DNA of 64,000 nt from contig NZ_JANHAU010000007.1 in assembly GCF_024464185.1 (NCBI RefSeq), positions 124,001-188,000 on the forward strand. The letters run 5' to 3'. Numbering within the stretch: position 1 is the first letter of the stretch; each line of letters starts with the position of its first letter. Under the pieces are notes generated by a model. The model did not search any database. It was given only the letters and a program-made list of their open reading frames with translations, and was not told where the DNA came from. This document shows, one piece after another, positions 9,222 through 18,797 of the stretch. Position numbers and translations under genes: made by a program. This DNA comes from Haloarchaeobius salinus. GTDB taxonomy: Archaea; Halobacteriota; Halobacteria; Halobacteriales; Natrialbaceae.

Positions 9222-12200
9222 TCTTGAGACACCTCGGTCTCTGTCGTGATGTCCGGTGCCATCTCCTCGAAGCGTTCCTTGATCTCGTCGCGGGTTCGGT
9301 AGTGGCCGTACTCGTCGAGTTCTTCATCCCGAATCTGCTCGAAGGAGTCGAACAGCCGCTCGAAGTCATCGGCGTCGATGCCGTAGACGTGCGCCATGAG
9401 CGCCTCCAGCTCGAACCGGACATCTTCACGTTCGCGGCCGTTCGGCGTTGTGTAGGCGAACGGATCGCCATCGTAGCCGGCCTCACGAGCAAACTGATCA
9501 AGATCGGTTGCGTGGTAGGTCAGCTGCAAGGAGAGCTCCTTGATCCGGTCGCCGATCGGGGACCCGTCATACCTGAGTTCCTCGAAGCGGTCGGGGTCTG
9601 GGATTGGAAGTTGACGGGTGATGAAGTGACTGAGGTGGGTCCCGCCGACCTTCTGGCGGGCAGCAAAATCCTGGGTAAAGGAGTTGAAAGCAGCAATCAG
9701 CAGGAGTGCCTCTTCTGCGTTGGGGCCAGTGACGTGGTTGAGTGAATCGCCGCTAGCGGCCTTCGGAATTACGCTAAAGATTGCTGTTCGCCTGTTAGTT
9801 GCGTTGGTGATATCCCGAAGCGAGATATGCCAATCCCGTCCGGATTTGTCGTCGTACTCTTCCTTAGGAATCCAATATCGCGGCGTAGCTAACTTGGTGG
9901 GGTCATCGAGCTCAGCCTCGGTCAACTTTTGAGCATCTCCATCGTCGATTTCGTCGTCGGTCTGTCCTGCAAACGTCGAAAACCGATGGTTGTACTGATG
10001 GGTTAGCTTCGACTCGTACAGCCCGATTCGCGTTTCGTCGCCCCGAGTTAGGACTTGGTCGGACCTGTCCCAGTCTTCGTCACGAAGGTCGGCATAGCTG
10101 CGGAACATGCCTGAATCATCGGCCATGTTGTACATCCGGTGAACCGCCGCTTCCCAGGGATTCCCGTCGTCTTCTCCTTCGATGATGAACGCCTCGATAC
10201 CGTCGTAGATCTCGAGGACGAGTGCAGCGTCTTGTGCATTCTCGAACGTGGGGCAGTTCTTTGTGTTCGGATTGATTCGTTCGATTTCCTCGCGTGAGAG
10301 CCTGAACCGGTTATCGTCCTCATGCAACTGGTCGATCTCTGTAAGGTAGAACGCGAGCTCGAACTCTTCGTGTTGGAGATTGGCTCCTGTCTGTGTTAAA
10401 AGTGAGAACTTGAAGCTGCGGTGAACGGCCGGGAAAATCCCCTTTCTGTTCTCAAAGTCATAGAGAGAAGACAGCCGTCTCTCCTCAACGATTTTCTGGA
10501 AGTATGCCTGGGTCGTCGCGTCTGTTGCGATGCCGGTCGGGACGATCAGCCCGTTGTACCCGGTCGAATTGATATTACTCAGTGACCACTCAGCGAAAAG
10601 CGCGTACGTGTTGACGTGTCCCCGGCCAGTCAACTCATATCGGCCACTGTTCCGCATGTACGACATCGCGTCTTCGGAGCCTTCCGCCGCGGTGGTGTAC
10701 GCCTCGTAGAGTTCCGGGTCTTCGTCTTCGAGTGCCTCGATCATTTCGTCACGCTCGGCTGCCGTCGACGCGTTCGCGATATCGGGCCGGCTGACGGCGA
10801 AGAACTTCCGTGGCTCGAAATTGAGCTTCTCCCAGGGCGGGTTCCCGATCACACAGTCAAAGCCACCCGACTCTTCGTACACCAGTGGGAACTCAAGAGG
10901 CCAGTGGAAGAACGAGTGTGTCTCGCTGATTTCACGGGCCCGAGCACACATACGCCCGATGTCGTTGTTGGGATCGTCGAGCCCATGTGGCGCCTCCCGG
11001 CGGACACGCTCGATGGTCTCTGGCGAGGGGCACTCCTGAGCGGAGCCATCGAGCGGCCAGTAGTACGCAGCGGTCCAGACGTCATGCGCAAGCCGCTCGG
11101 TTTCAAGGCTTTCGGCGTGCTCGAAGGACTCGTAGAGCTCGGCTTTGCGATGGACGTCGTCGATCGCTTCTTCGTCGAGGTTTTCGAGCTGCTCGGCAAG
11201 GTCGACGTGGTCTGCCTGTTCGGTGTACTGCCAGTCGAGGCCGGCCTGGACCTGAGCTGAATCGTCGAGCTCACGGTTCTGACTTCGAACCCGCTTGCGG
11301 ACTTCGTTCCCGATGTGCCAGTCTCGGCCTCCGGACGTCTCGTATGCGTCCGCGGGGACGCCTTTCTCGATCAGCTCTGGCGTGGCGCCGATCAGGGAAT
11401 TTCCTTGCTTGATCCGGTGATCGAGGAAGCTGAGCGGTTGGTCCTTCACCGCGGAGTTAATCCAGAGACTGACTTTGGCCAGCTCCACAGCCATGGGGTT
11501 GAGGTCGACACCGTAGAGGCAGTGCTGGACGACGGAGCGACGGGCTTCCCGGACGGTCGATTCGTCGGGGTACTGTGACTCGCTTCGGATCTCCGCCAGA
11601 CGCTTCCCGAGGTAGTTGTTCGCGGCGATCAGGAAGGCACCACTCCCACATGCAGGGTCACAGACGTCGATGCTCAGCAGTGCCTCTTCCTGGGCTTCGG
11701 GCGAGGCATCGGCGTCGACGCGGTCGTCGACGAGCGGTTCGAGCGCACTATCGATGAGTTCGTCGACAAGCTCTGGCTTCGTATAGTAACTGCCCGTCTC
11801 TTTGCGCTCCATTCCACGGTCGTCGAGGTAGAACTCCCCGGCAGAGACTGACCGTTCTTCGAACTCGATAGCTGTCTCCGCGTATTGGGGCGTGAACTCG
11901 AGTAGGCTCTCGTAGACGGCGCCGATCTCGTCGACGCCCAAATCGGCGTAGGAGATGCGCTGCTGGTAGCCCTCTTGTTCGACATGGGTGAGGTTGTAAA
12001 TCGCTTCCAGGAGCGCATGGTTAGGGCAATCGGCCTCAGCGACGTATTCCAGACGGTCATCATCGAAGAGACCGCCGTTATAGCCTGGGACGTGGAGTAC
12101 CTCATCGTCAACCCCGTGACCAACCATGTCGAAGGTGACCTGTAGGCCCTCCCAGAGATCTATGTTGGGGTCTCGCCCATTGTGTTCCTCTGCACGGGTG

Positions 12201-13240
12201 CGGAGCTGGTTGATGCTGTAGTCTTCGGTGTAGAGGTCACCGCGATCAGCCATCATCCCTCGCTGCTCGGCGAACATGAGGAACAGCAGGCGGTAGACGA
12301 TCCGAAGGAGGTCTTGGTAGTACTGATCTTCAGCGTCCTGTCCCCCTTCCTGCAGAGCAGCTCGGATCTCGGGAGTGAGGAATCCGTTGCCGAGTGTCTC
12401 CAATGCGTCGACGACGTTCGACTGGAGGTCTTGCCCGACCTTGACGCCGGTCGCGAGTGCGACCTGATAGAGTGACTCTAACGGCGACTCATCATCTCTG
12501 GGTACGAACCGAGAGGCGTGCACGAGCCGGTAGAGGGCACGAAAGTCAGCATAGCTCCGATTGGTGAAGATGCTCTCAAGGTCAAACTCGACGTAGCCAC
12601 GAGCGTAGGTGTGATAGTAGTCCCGCAGGACACGGAGAGTGAGCCCATCGGTGACGACGCTCCACTCTATTGCTGCGTTCGCGTTGAGGTAGGTCTGCAG
12701 TTCGTCATGTGGGCTCTTTCGGCTCCCAATCGCTCCTCGATGGTCACCATCGTCAAGTCGTTGGTCCGGGTCAGGCCGAATCATATGCAGGACCGGCGGC
12801 GCCGTCGCAGGCACCTCAGCATCCGAGTTGATCGACTCCGGACTGGCCCACCCACGGTGGGAGAGGCTGGCCTCGATCCCATCAGCTTCGAGGTTCGATT
12901 GCTGATAGGCCGGGGCGAATCCGAGGGCCTCAAACAGCGGTAAGAGCCACTTGTTACGCACTGCGGAGACGTCCATCTCGAACACCTCGTTTGACCGGCT
13001 GATGTCGTCCCACCGCTCGACGAGATCGTCCCAAGCCTTGCTGATCTCGCCTTCCAATTGGCCGCTGGAATCCGGTGCGTCGACCTCAGGAAGTTCAAAC
13101 GTCTTTGGCTGAACAGCGTCTTCGGAGCAGCTCTCCTCTCTGAGCTTATAGAGCAGCTGTTCGGTTAGCAGACCGCCGCTGGTTTTGATGAAGCTGGTCT
13201 CCCGCTGGCGAGGGGCCTCTGTAGTAGATTCCGTGCTCAT
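9218..13240 (-). CDS. Eco57I-type adenine-specific DNA methyltransferase (DrmMI-like)
   Basis: 1340 residues. AdoMet-binding motif I DPACGSGAF lies near residue 528 and the catalytic NPPW of an N6-adenine methylase near 798. It is preceded by KETGSYYTKPELVDELI, typical of Eco57I/PglX-type enzymes. The N-terminal about 480 residues and C-terminal about 400 residues likely hold specificity or cofactor domains; no nuclease motif is obvious. It overlaps the SNF2 gene upstream and the helicase gene downstream by 4 bp each, so the three are probably translationally coupled. In class 1 DISARM the methylase marks host DNA. Expected product is N6-methyladenine at an unknown motif. Confidence 0.88.
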   Translation of the reverse strand: MSTESTTEAPRQRETSFIKTSGGLLTEQLLYKLREESCSEDAVQPKTFELPEVDAPDSSGQLEGEISKAWDDLVERWDDISRSNEVFEMDVSAVRNKWLLPLFEALGFAPAYQQSNLEADGIEASLSHRGWASPESINSDAEVPATAPPVLHMIRPDPDQRLDDGDHRGAIGSRKSPHDELQTYLNANAAIEWSVVTDGLTLRVLRDYYHTYARGYVEFDLESIFTNRSYADFRALYRLVHASRFVPRDDESPLESLYQVALATGVKVGQDLQSNVVDALETLGNGFLTPEIRAALQEGGQDAEDQYYQDLLRIVYRLLFLMFAEQRGMMADRGDLYTEDYSINQLRTRAEEHNGRDPNIDLWEGLQVTFDMVGHGVDDEVLHVPGYNGGLFDDDRLEYVAEADCPNHALLEAIYNLTHVEQEGYQQRISYADLGVDEIGAVYESLLEFTPQYAETAIEFEERSVSAGEFYLDDRGMERKETGSYYTKPELVDELIDSALEPLVDDRVDADASPEAQEEALLSIDVCDPACGSGAFLIAANNYLGKRLAEIRSESQYPDESTVREARRSVVQHCLYGVDLNPMAVELAKVSLWINSAVKDQPLSFLDHRIKQGNSLIGATPELIEKGVPADAYETSGGRDWHIGNEVRKRVRSQNRELDDSAQVQAGLDWQYTEQADHVDLAEQLENLDEEAIDDVHRKAELYESFEHAESLETERLAHDVWTAAYYWPLDGSAQECPSPETIERVRREAPHGLDDPNNDIGRMCARAREISETHSFFHWPLEFPLVYEESGGFDCVIGNPPWEKLNFEPRKFFAVSRPDIANASTAAERDEMIEALEDEDPELYEAYTTAAEGSEDAMSYMRNSGRYELTGRGHVNTYALFAEWSLSNINSTGYNGLIVPTGIATDATTQAYFQKIVEERRLSSLYDFENRKGIFPAVHRSFKFSLLTQTGANLQHEEFELAFYLTEIDQLHEDDNRFRLSREEIERINPNTKNCPTFENAQDAALVLEIYDGIEAFIIEGEDDGNPWEAAVHRMYNMADDSGMFRSYADLRDEDWDRSDQVLTRGDETRIGLYESKLTHQYNHRFSTFAGQTDDEIDDGDAQKLTEAELDDPTKLATPRYWIPKEEYDDKSGRDWHISLRDITNATNRRTAIFSVIPKAASGDSLNHVTGPNAEEALLLIAAFNSFTQDFAARQKVGGTHLSHFITRQLPIPDPDRFEELRYDGSPIGDRIKELSLQLTYHATDLDQFAREAGYDGDPFAYTTPNGREREDVRFELEALMAHVYGIDADDFERLFDSFEQIRDEELDEYGHYRTRDEIKERFEEMAPDITTETEVSQE

Positions 13241-16086
13241 TGTGCAGGGTAGTGGAGGCCAATTGTAAGCAGATCTCGACTCGCCACCGAGAGGTTATCG
13301 ATACCGGTCATCGACTCCCCATAGCCAGCCTCCTGAAGCGATTCACGCATCTCTCTTCGTTCCGCTTCGATCTCGCCACGGCGCTGGTCCGCTTGGACAC
13401 GAATCGAATCCTCGAGTGCGTCGTGGTTGATTGCTTGGGCAAGGTCTCGCTGCCACTCTTCTTCAGTCCGGTTCGCAGCGGTACTCTCAGCGTCTTGGAG
13501 TGCCTCCAATTCCTCAGCTGAGAGCGCTTCGTCACCGTAAAGCGGGAGTGCCATCTGGACGAGTTCCTCCATGACGGTGGGTTCGTCCCCTGTATGGGCG
13601 AAGTAACGGATTTTGAATGTATACACTGCCGTTGGGGAATCGACGGCGTCGGTCCCACGCATCGCGGTGCGGCCGTAGCGATCGTCGCTAGTGAGAGCGA
13701 CCTCTTTGACGGCCTCGATTAGGCGCTGGACGAGTGGGTGAGCGATGTCCAGCATCTCGGCGTCATCGTCTTCCGCCGCTCGATTAGGGTCGAAGGTCGC
13801 GCGTTCGTAGTGGTCTGCGACATCGTGACCACGGAGTTCGTCGGTAGTGATTTCGATCTCATAGGTGCTGTCGGCATTCATGGAGCGATTGCAGTCAAAT
13901 AGATCGAGCCCGCTGTTGACGAACTCCTTGAGTGCATTCGGCCCGCCCAACATCTTCTGTGTTTTCTCCTGGCGTTCCTTGACCTCGGAAAGGTCGACCT
14001 CTGTGTGATTGTAGAAGGACTCGTCTTTGATTCGGTCAAGGACTTCGTCATCGAACGCGCTCTCCTCGACGGCCTCCTGCCCATCACCAATAAAATCATG
14101 AAGCGTGTACTGGGGCATGAGGTGCTGCATCTCGTCGTTATCCAGCAACTGCAAGACCCCTTCATCATCACCCAGATACGGCGGAGAGAATCCATACTCG
14201 CTCCGAATTTCTTGTGCCTTCTCGATCAGTTTGGTGAGGACGGTCCGGTCCATCGGATCGTTGACCACCATCGTCCGGATGTAGACCGTCTCCGCCTTCT
14301 GACCGTAGCGGTCGACACGCCCGTTCCGTTGTTCCAACCGGTTCGGATTCCACGGGAGTTCGTAGTGGATGACCTGGTTCGCGGCGTACTGTAGGTTCAT
14401 CCCCTCGCTGATGACGTCGGTGGCGATTAGCACGCCGCGCTCGGAATCGGCGAACTCCTGAAACCGTTCGTTCCGTTCGGCCTCGCCCAGTTCCCCGTAG
14501 AGCGTATGGACACTCACTCGATCACCGAACTCGTCACGGACGTGTTCTTCGAGATACTCCAGCGTGTCCACGTATTTTGTGAAGACAATCGTCCCACCGC
14601 TGTTGAATCGGGCCGGAAGGGTTTGATCGAGCAGCCGCTGGAGTTTGCTGTCGCGAGTTTTCGTAACGCGGTTTGCTGCCTCAAGGGTTTCCTCGAGTGT
14701 TTCCAGCTCGACCTCAATCGCACGGCGGTCACCGGTGACTACTCGTTCGACACGCTGCCCGAGCTCGGTTTCGGAGTAGTCCTCACCAGGGTCGTTGTCC
14801 AACGCATTTGCCTGAGCCATCTCTTCTGAGATCCCTGCAGTCTCCTCAATGACGTCGTCGTCGGACTCGAGTTCATCAAGGCGATTCGTGAGCTTGTCCT
14901 TGCGGTTGCGTAGCGACCGACGCAGTGCCTCGGGGCTCGAAAGGGCTCGCTTGAGGAAGTGCACGACGGTCCACTGGGCAAGCGTGCGGTTGTCTGAATG
15001 CTGGGCGGCTTCGACTAGCGCATCCCCGTAGTCTCGAACGGCATCGTAAGCGGTCGTCTCGTAGTCAGTCGGATTCACCTCGACCGTTTGCTGATCACGA
15101 TCCGGGAAGGGGTTTTCGTCGTCGTCACCGAACCACTGTTCAACGTCTTCCCGACGCCGCTGGACGACGTGACGCTTTGCGATATCCCGGTTGATTTGAG
15201 GGTCGTGCTGGTCCCCAGAGACGATATCCGGGTTGACCATATTCAGCAGGCTCGCGTAGCTGTCGGTGTACCCGTTATGCGGTGTCGCGGTCAGCAGCAG
15301 GGCGTGGGTCGCTGCGTCCGTGATATCCTGTGCAAACTCCCATCGCTGTTTCGAGGGACTAGCGCTCGCAGACACCGTGTGCGGGCGGGCCGCCTGATGA
15401 GCTTCGTCGATGATGACCATGTCCCAGTCCTGACTCAAGATCTGGTTCCGGATATGCGACTGTTTGGCGTAATCGATCGAGACGATATGCTTCGAGTAGT
15501 AATCCCAGACGCTGGTTCCCGGCGGGACGTCTTTCTCCATCGCCCTCCGACTACGACGGTCAGTAATTTGGGCGTCGATGTGGAAGAAGTGCTCAAAGGT
15601 CTCTCGCCACTGGTCACGAAGGTTCGCGGGTGTAACGATCAGAATCCGGTCGGCCCGGTTCCGTGCCAGCAGCTCGCTTGTGATCAGCCCTGCTTCGATC
15701 GTCTTCCCGAGCCCAACGTCATCAGCCAGCATCAGGCGCACTTCTGGCATATCCAAGGCCATGACGACCGGCGTCAGCTGGTACTCAGTCGGTATCACGC
15801 GCGAGCGCTGGAGGCTCATCAGTGGGGCCGTTCCGTGCAGCATCGACAGCCGGTTGGACTGAATGAGGAGGTCCTGGAACTGCGGGTTCCCCATCCGGTC
15901 GGTATCGGGGGCAGGCAGGCTCCCCTTCTCGATGCTTTCGATAGGGGCGTAGAATCGGTGTGTCGTGGTAGGACCGTCAAGAGCCGTTGCGGAGACAACT
16001 TCGCCGTCGACGCTGTCGACACGCCAAAGGCGGTTCCGGTTCCGGATGACCTCACCCGGGAGGAGGTTACTCGTGTCCACACTCAT
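13237..16086 (-). CDS. SNF2-family helicase (DrmD-like)
   Basis: 949 residues. Swi2/Snf2 ATPase motifs are complete: Walker A DVGLGKT near residue 122, DEAH near 227, TATPHNG near 267, and helicase C motifs DVISEGMNLQYA and RNGRVDRYGQ near 560-590. The N-terminal GEVIRNRNRLWRVDSVDG segment looks like a small beta-rich domain. It is the first gene of a three-gene operon with the methylase and the helicase/DUF1998 protein, the same order (drmD, drmMI, drmA) as class 1 DISARM. Likely an ATP-driven DNA translocase acting with the methylase. The ATG at 16086 follows a TATA-like tract about 55-65 bp upstream. Confidence 0.87.
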   Translation of the reverse strand: MSVDTSNLLPGEVIRNRNRLWRVDSVDGEVVSATALDGPTTTHRFYAPIESIEKGSLPAPDTDRMGNPQFQDLLIQSNRLSMLHGTAPLMSLQRSRVIPTEYQLTPVVMALDMPEVRLMLADDVGLGKTIEAGLITSELLARNRADRILIVTPANLRDQWRETFEHFFHIDAQITDRRSRRAMEKDVPPGTSVWDYYSKHIVSIDYAKQSHIRNQILSQDWDMVIIDEAHQAARPHTVSASASPSKQRWEFAQDITDAATHALLLTATPHNGYTDSYASLLNMVNPDIVSGDQHDPQINRDIAKRHVVQRRREDVEQWFGDDDENPFPDRDQQTVEVNPTDYETTAYDAVRDYGDALVEAAQHSDNRTLAQWTVVHFLKRALSSPEALRRSLRNRKDKLTNRLDELESDDDVIEETAGISEEMAQANALDNDPGEDYSETELGQRVERVVTGDRRAIEVELETLEETLEAANRVTKTRDSKLQRLLDQTLPARFNSGGTIVFTKYVDTLEYLEEHVRDEFGDRVSVHTLYGELGEAERNERFQEFADSERGVLIATDVISEGMNLQYAANQVIHYELPWNPNRLEQRNGRVDRYGQKAETVYIRTMVVNDPMDRTVLTKLIEKAQEIRSEYGFSPPYLGDDEGVLQLLDNDEMQHLMPQYTLHDFIGDGQEAVEESAFDDEVLDRIKDESFYNHTEVDLSEVKERQEKTQKMLGGPNALKEFVNSGLDLFDCNRSMNADSTYEIEITTDELRGHDVADHYERATFDPNRAAEDDDAEMLDIAHPLVQRLIEAVKEVALTSDDRYGRTAMRGTDAVDSPTAVYTFKIRYFAHTGDEPTVMEELVQMALPLYGDEALSAEELEALQDAESTAANRTEEEWQRDLAQAINHDALEDSIRVQADQRRGEIEAERREMRESLQEAGYGESMTGIDNLSVASRDLLTIGLHYPAQ

Positions 16087-16263
16087 ATTGTGTCACGCTC
16101 AGCAGTTGGGAGAGACTTTTGAAGCATCTGCGGGATGGGAGTAAATATAGCTGGCAGGATTTATACGTTGTCCTGTTTCCAAGAAAAGCCCGGGACGGAA
16201 TCGGGGATGATCGTCTAGTCACCAGAGGTGAATTTATGTGTCCCGGAACCACCACTGTATGCA
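16087..16263. promoter_or_regulatory. Divergent promoter region between DISARM-like operon and mcrBC
   Basis: A 177-bp gap separates the two divergent defence operons. For the plus strand, TTTATGT at about 16233-16239 lies 25-31 bp before an ATG at 16264, fitting a leaderless haloarchaeal promoter. For the minus strand, TATATTTAC at about 16141-16149 is the best TATA candidate. No clear palindromic operator was seen. Confidence 0.5.
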
Positions 16264-18789
16264 ATGACGCCTGGTGTCGTCCTCGCTTCAGCGACTAGCC
16301 CGACGGAACAGGCCGTTTTCGACGAACTCGTCTATCAGGGTGTCAAGCGCTCTCGACTCAGTTCGTATCGCCCTCCGGGTGACAGTCGAATCGTGCACTC
16401 GTGGCCGCTCCCACTCGCGGATCACGTCGATACCTCTGACCTTACTGCTGGTGACTACGTGCTCTTTTACCGCGGCCACAATCGGTACAGCTGGGCAGCA
16501 GAAATCACAGCGGTCGAAACCGATACCGACGAAATCGGCGATGTTCTCACGGGGCTTGTTGCTACCCGAGGGCCGCAGAACATCCAGCCCGATGACGAGT
16601 TTAGCGATGCGGTTCTGTTCCTGGACATTCCGGTCCCAATCGAGCTCGAGAGCTATCGCCTGCATGACCTCCTCGGAATCGATCAAGAGGCGCTGACGAG
16701 AACCATCATCCCCGGTAGCGATGCTACCGCAAACCTTCAAGACGAGTTTGGCTCCCTAGAAGAGATGATTCGAACGACGCGGAAGAGCCCCTCTGCGTTT
16801 ATCGAGGTCACATCAGTCAAAGATAAGCCCTACAAAGAGCCTGATGGAGAGTTCCCGCTGGGGTCAGCAGTGTTCTCGCGGAGCCAAGGGGCCGATGGTC
16901 GGAGGATATACGAGACACTCCGTGACCCCGAGGTTGGAGACCTCGTTCTACACATCCGAAAAGACAGTCGAGAGCTCGTCGGGGTGTCGACGGTCGCGTC
17001 GACGCTGCAGGAGGATTTCGAGGGGCCGCCAGACGACTCCTGGCCTCAGGAGGAACGTGGTGAAGGATACTTTCGCCCGCTCGGGAACTACGTGGCCTTC
17101 GAAGACCCGCCTAATATTGATCAGGACTTGCTCCAGAACGAGGACTATCGGGAACGGCTTCAGCAGATCTATGACTCGACGGAGAAGCTCTTTTACGACA
17201 GGAATTTCGAGCTTGCGCAGGGCGCATACTTCACCGAGTCGCCACTGGATTTTCTGTATCTTTGTATCGCTGAGGAGCCGACACTTGTGCAAATCGCTGA
17301 AGACCGGTTCTGGTCAATCCCGAGGCCTGACGCAGTCAGTCAGTATGACACAGTAACGGATGCGGTCGTCGACGTTAGAACGAAACTGCCGTTCGATGAA
17401 CGAGACCGGGATTGGTTCCTCGATGTCTTTACTGAAGTCGTCATTCGAGACCTTACCAACGCCCTCTCGAAAGTCGAGCCTGACGCTGAGTTGACCGAAC
17501 GGGAAGCTGCATTCATCTCGCTGGTCAAAGAGATGTATGAGAGCCGTGTGGACGAATTCGAAGTTGCAGCTGATCGACTCGGGATTGGTCGTACTAACCA
17601 CGTTTCGCCAGCAGAGACGCTGTTTTTCGTGCTGTTCCGGGTACTGCAGTCCCGGGTCGGCGTGTCCCCGAACATGAACCAGGTGAAGGCCAAGGTTATC
17701 ATCAACGACGAGTACGACGTCGAAGCGCCGACACCGGAGTTCGATCCAGACGACGAGACCGAGCCGCTGTCAGCTCGACCGATGCCTGATCGTGGGGAGG
17801 ACATCGCCCGCCAGCTCCTCGATGTCGGACAAATGGTGTTCTACGGGCCACCCGGGACCGGCAAGACGTACACTGCCGAGCAGTTCGCTCGGTGGTGGCT
17901 GAATCAACAACCTGACGTCGAGCCCACGACGGGGCAGCTCGAGACGGTGACGTTCCATCCCTCGTTCACCTACGAGGACTTCATCGAGGGGTTGAGCGTC
18001 GACACGAACGAGGAAGGACAGGTTCGGTATGACGAACAGCCCGGTGTCTTCCTGGAGTTCGCGGAACGAGCACGCCAGGCCTACTACGCAGCTGGGGAAT
18101 CTGAACCTGCACCGCGATACGTCATGATCATCGACGAGATCAACCGCGGGAACCTCGCCCAGATCTTCGGCGAAATGATCACCGCTCTCGAGATAGACAA
18201 ACGACTTGATGCCGAGAGCGAGGTTTCAATTTCGCTGGCCCACTCCGGGAATTCGTTCTCGATTCCACCGAATCTCTACCTCATCGGGACGATGAACACC
18301 GCCGATCGGTCGATTGCACTCGTCGACGCCGCGTTGCGACGTCGCTTCCGGTTCCTTTCGTTCCCCCCGAATCTCGATCGTGCCCGGGAGGACCACGGCT
18401 TCGACAGTTGGGACGCTGTTGAAGACGCTGCTCGGACGACGGGGGATAATCGACTGCTTGCCCAGTCCCTAATTGCGGTTCAGGTACTGAATGAACGGAT
18501 TCGTGATCAGCCTGATCTCGGTCGAGGCAAGCAAATCGGGCATTCATTCTTCTACGGGGTGTCGGACGAACAAGACGTCGTCGACATGTGGCGGTTCGAA
18601 ATTCTCCCCCTGCTCGAGGAGTACCTGTTCGGGCAGTACGCGCGGATTCGCGACGCCCTGTTCTCCGGGCATGGCGAGCAGCTGTTTGACTGGGAACATC
18701 AGCAGATCAAAGCATTCGACGCCGCTGCCCTGGAGTCGGCACTGGGTTCGTTTGTCAGAGACTACGTCGAGGATACGGAGGCAGACTAG
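16264..18789 (+). CDS. mcrB: McrB-like AAA+ restriction ATPase/GTPase
   Basis: About 841 residues from the ATG at 16264; an in-frame ATG at 16228 exists, but the TATA-like box fits 16264. The N-terminal half has an EVE/PUA-like stretch (GDLVLHIRKDSRELVGVSTV) that may recognise modified bases. The C-terminal half is the McrB AAA+ module: Walker A GPPGTGKT near residue 530, then FHPSFTYEDFIEGL, Walker B IIDEINRG near 620 and the McrB signature TMNTADRS near 675. McrB moves DNA using GTP and activates McrC. The mcrC gene starts 8 bp after its stop. Expected role is cutting foreign DNA with modified bases. It is divergent from the DISARM-like operon. Confidence 0.88.
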   Translation: MTPGVVLASATSPTEQAVFDELVYQGVKRSRLSSYRPPGDSRIVHSWPLPLADHVDTSDLTAGDYVLFYRGHNRYSWAAEITAVETDTDEIGDVLTGLVATRGPQNIQPDDEFSDAVLFLDIPVPIELESYRLHDLLGIDQEALTRTIIPGSDATANLQDEFGSLEEMIRTTRKSPSAFIEVTSVKDKPYKEPDGEFPLGSAVFSRSQGADGRRIYETLRDPEVGDLVLHIRKDSRELVGVSTVASTLQEDFEGPPDDSWPQEERGEGYFRPLGNYVAFEDPPNIDQDLLQNEDYRERLQQIYDSTEKLFYDRNFELAQGAYFTESPLDFLYLCIAEEPTLVQIAEDRFWSIPRPDAVSQYDTVTDAVVDVRTKLPFDERDRDWFLDVFTEVVIRDLTNALSKVEPDAELTEREAAFISLVKEMYESRVDEFEVAADRLGIGRTNHVSPAETLFFVLFRVLQSRVGVSPNMNQVKAKVIINDEYDVEAPTPEFDPDDETEPLSARPMPDRGEDIARQLLDVGQMVFYGPPGTGKTYTAEQFARWWLNQQPDVEPTTGQLETVTFHPSFTYEDFIEGLSVDTNEEGQVRYDEQPGVFLEFAERARQAYYAAGESEPAPRYVMIIDEINRGNLAQIFGEMITALEIDKRLDAESEVSISLAHSGNSFSIPPNLYLIGTMNTADRSIALVDAALRRRFRFLSFPPNLDRAREDHGFDSWDAVEDAARTTGDNRLLAQSLIAVQVLNERIRDQPDLGRGKQIGHSFFYGVSDEQDVVDMWRFEILPLLEEYLFGQYARIRDALFSGHGEQLFDWEHQQIKAFDAAALESALGSFVRDYVEDTEAD

Positions 18790-18797
18790 AGGCCTTC

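Noticed and set aside
3930-16086. BREX or Pgl system
   Set aside because: The methylase resembles PglX in part, but no PglZ phosphatase, BrxC ATPase or BrxL is encoded; SNF2 plus DUF1998 fits DISARM better.
15088-16122. 344-residue plus-strand open frame
   Set aside because: Antisense to the SNF2 helicase gene, whose motifs are complete.
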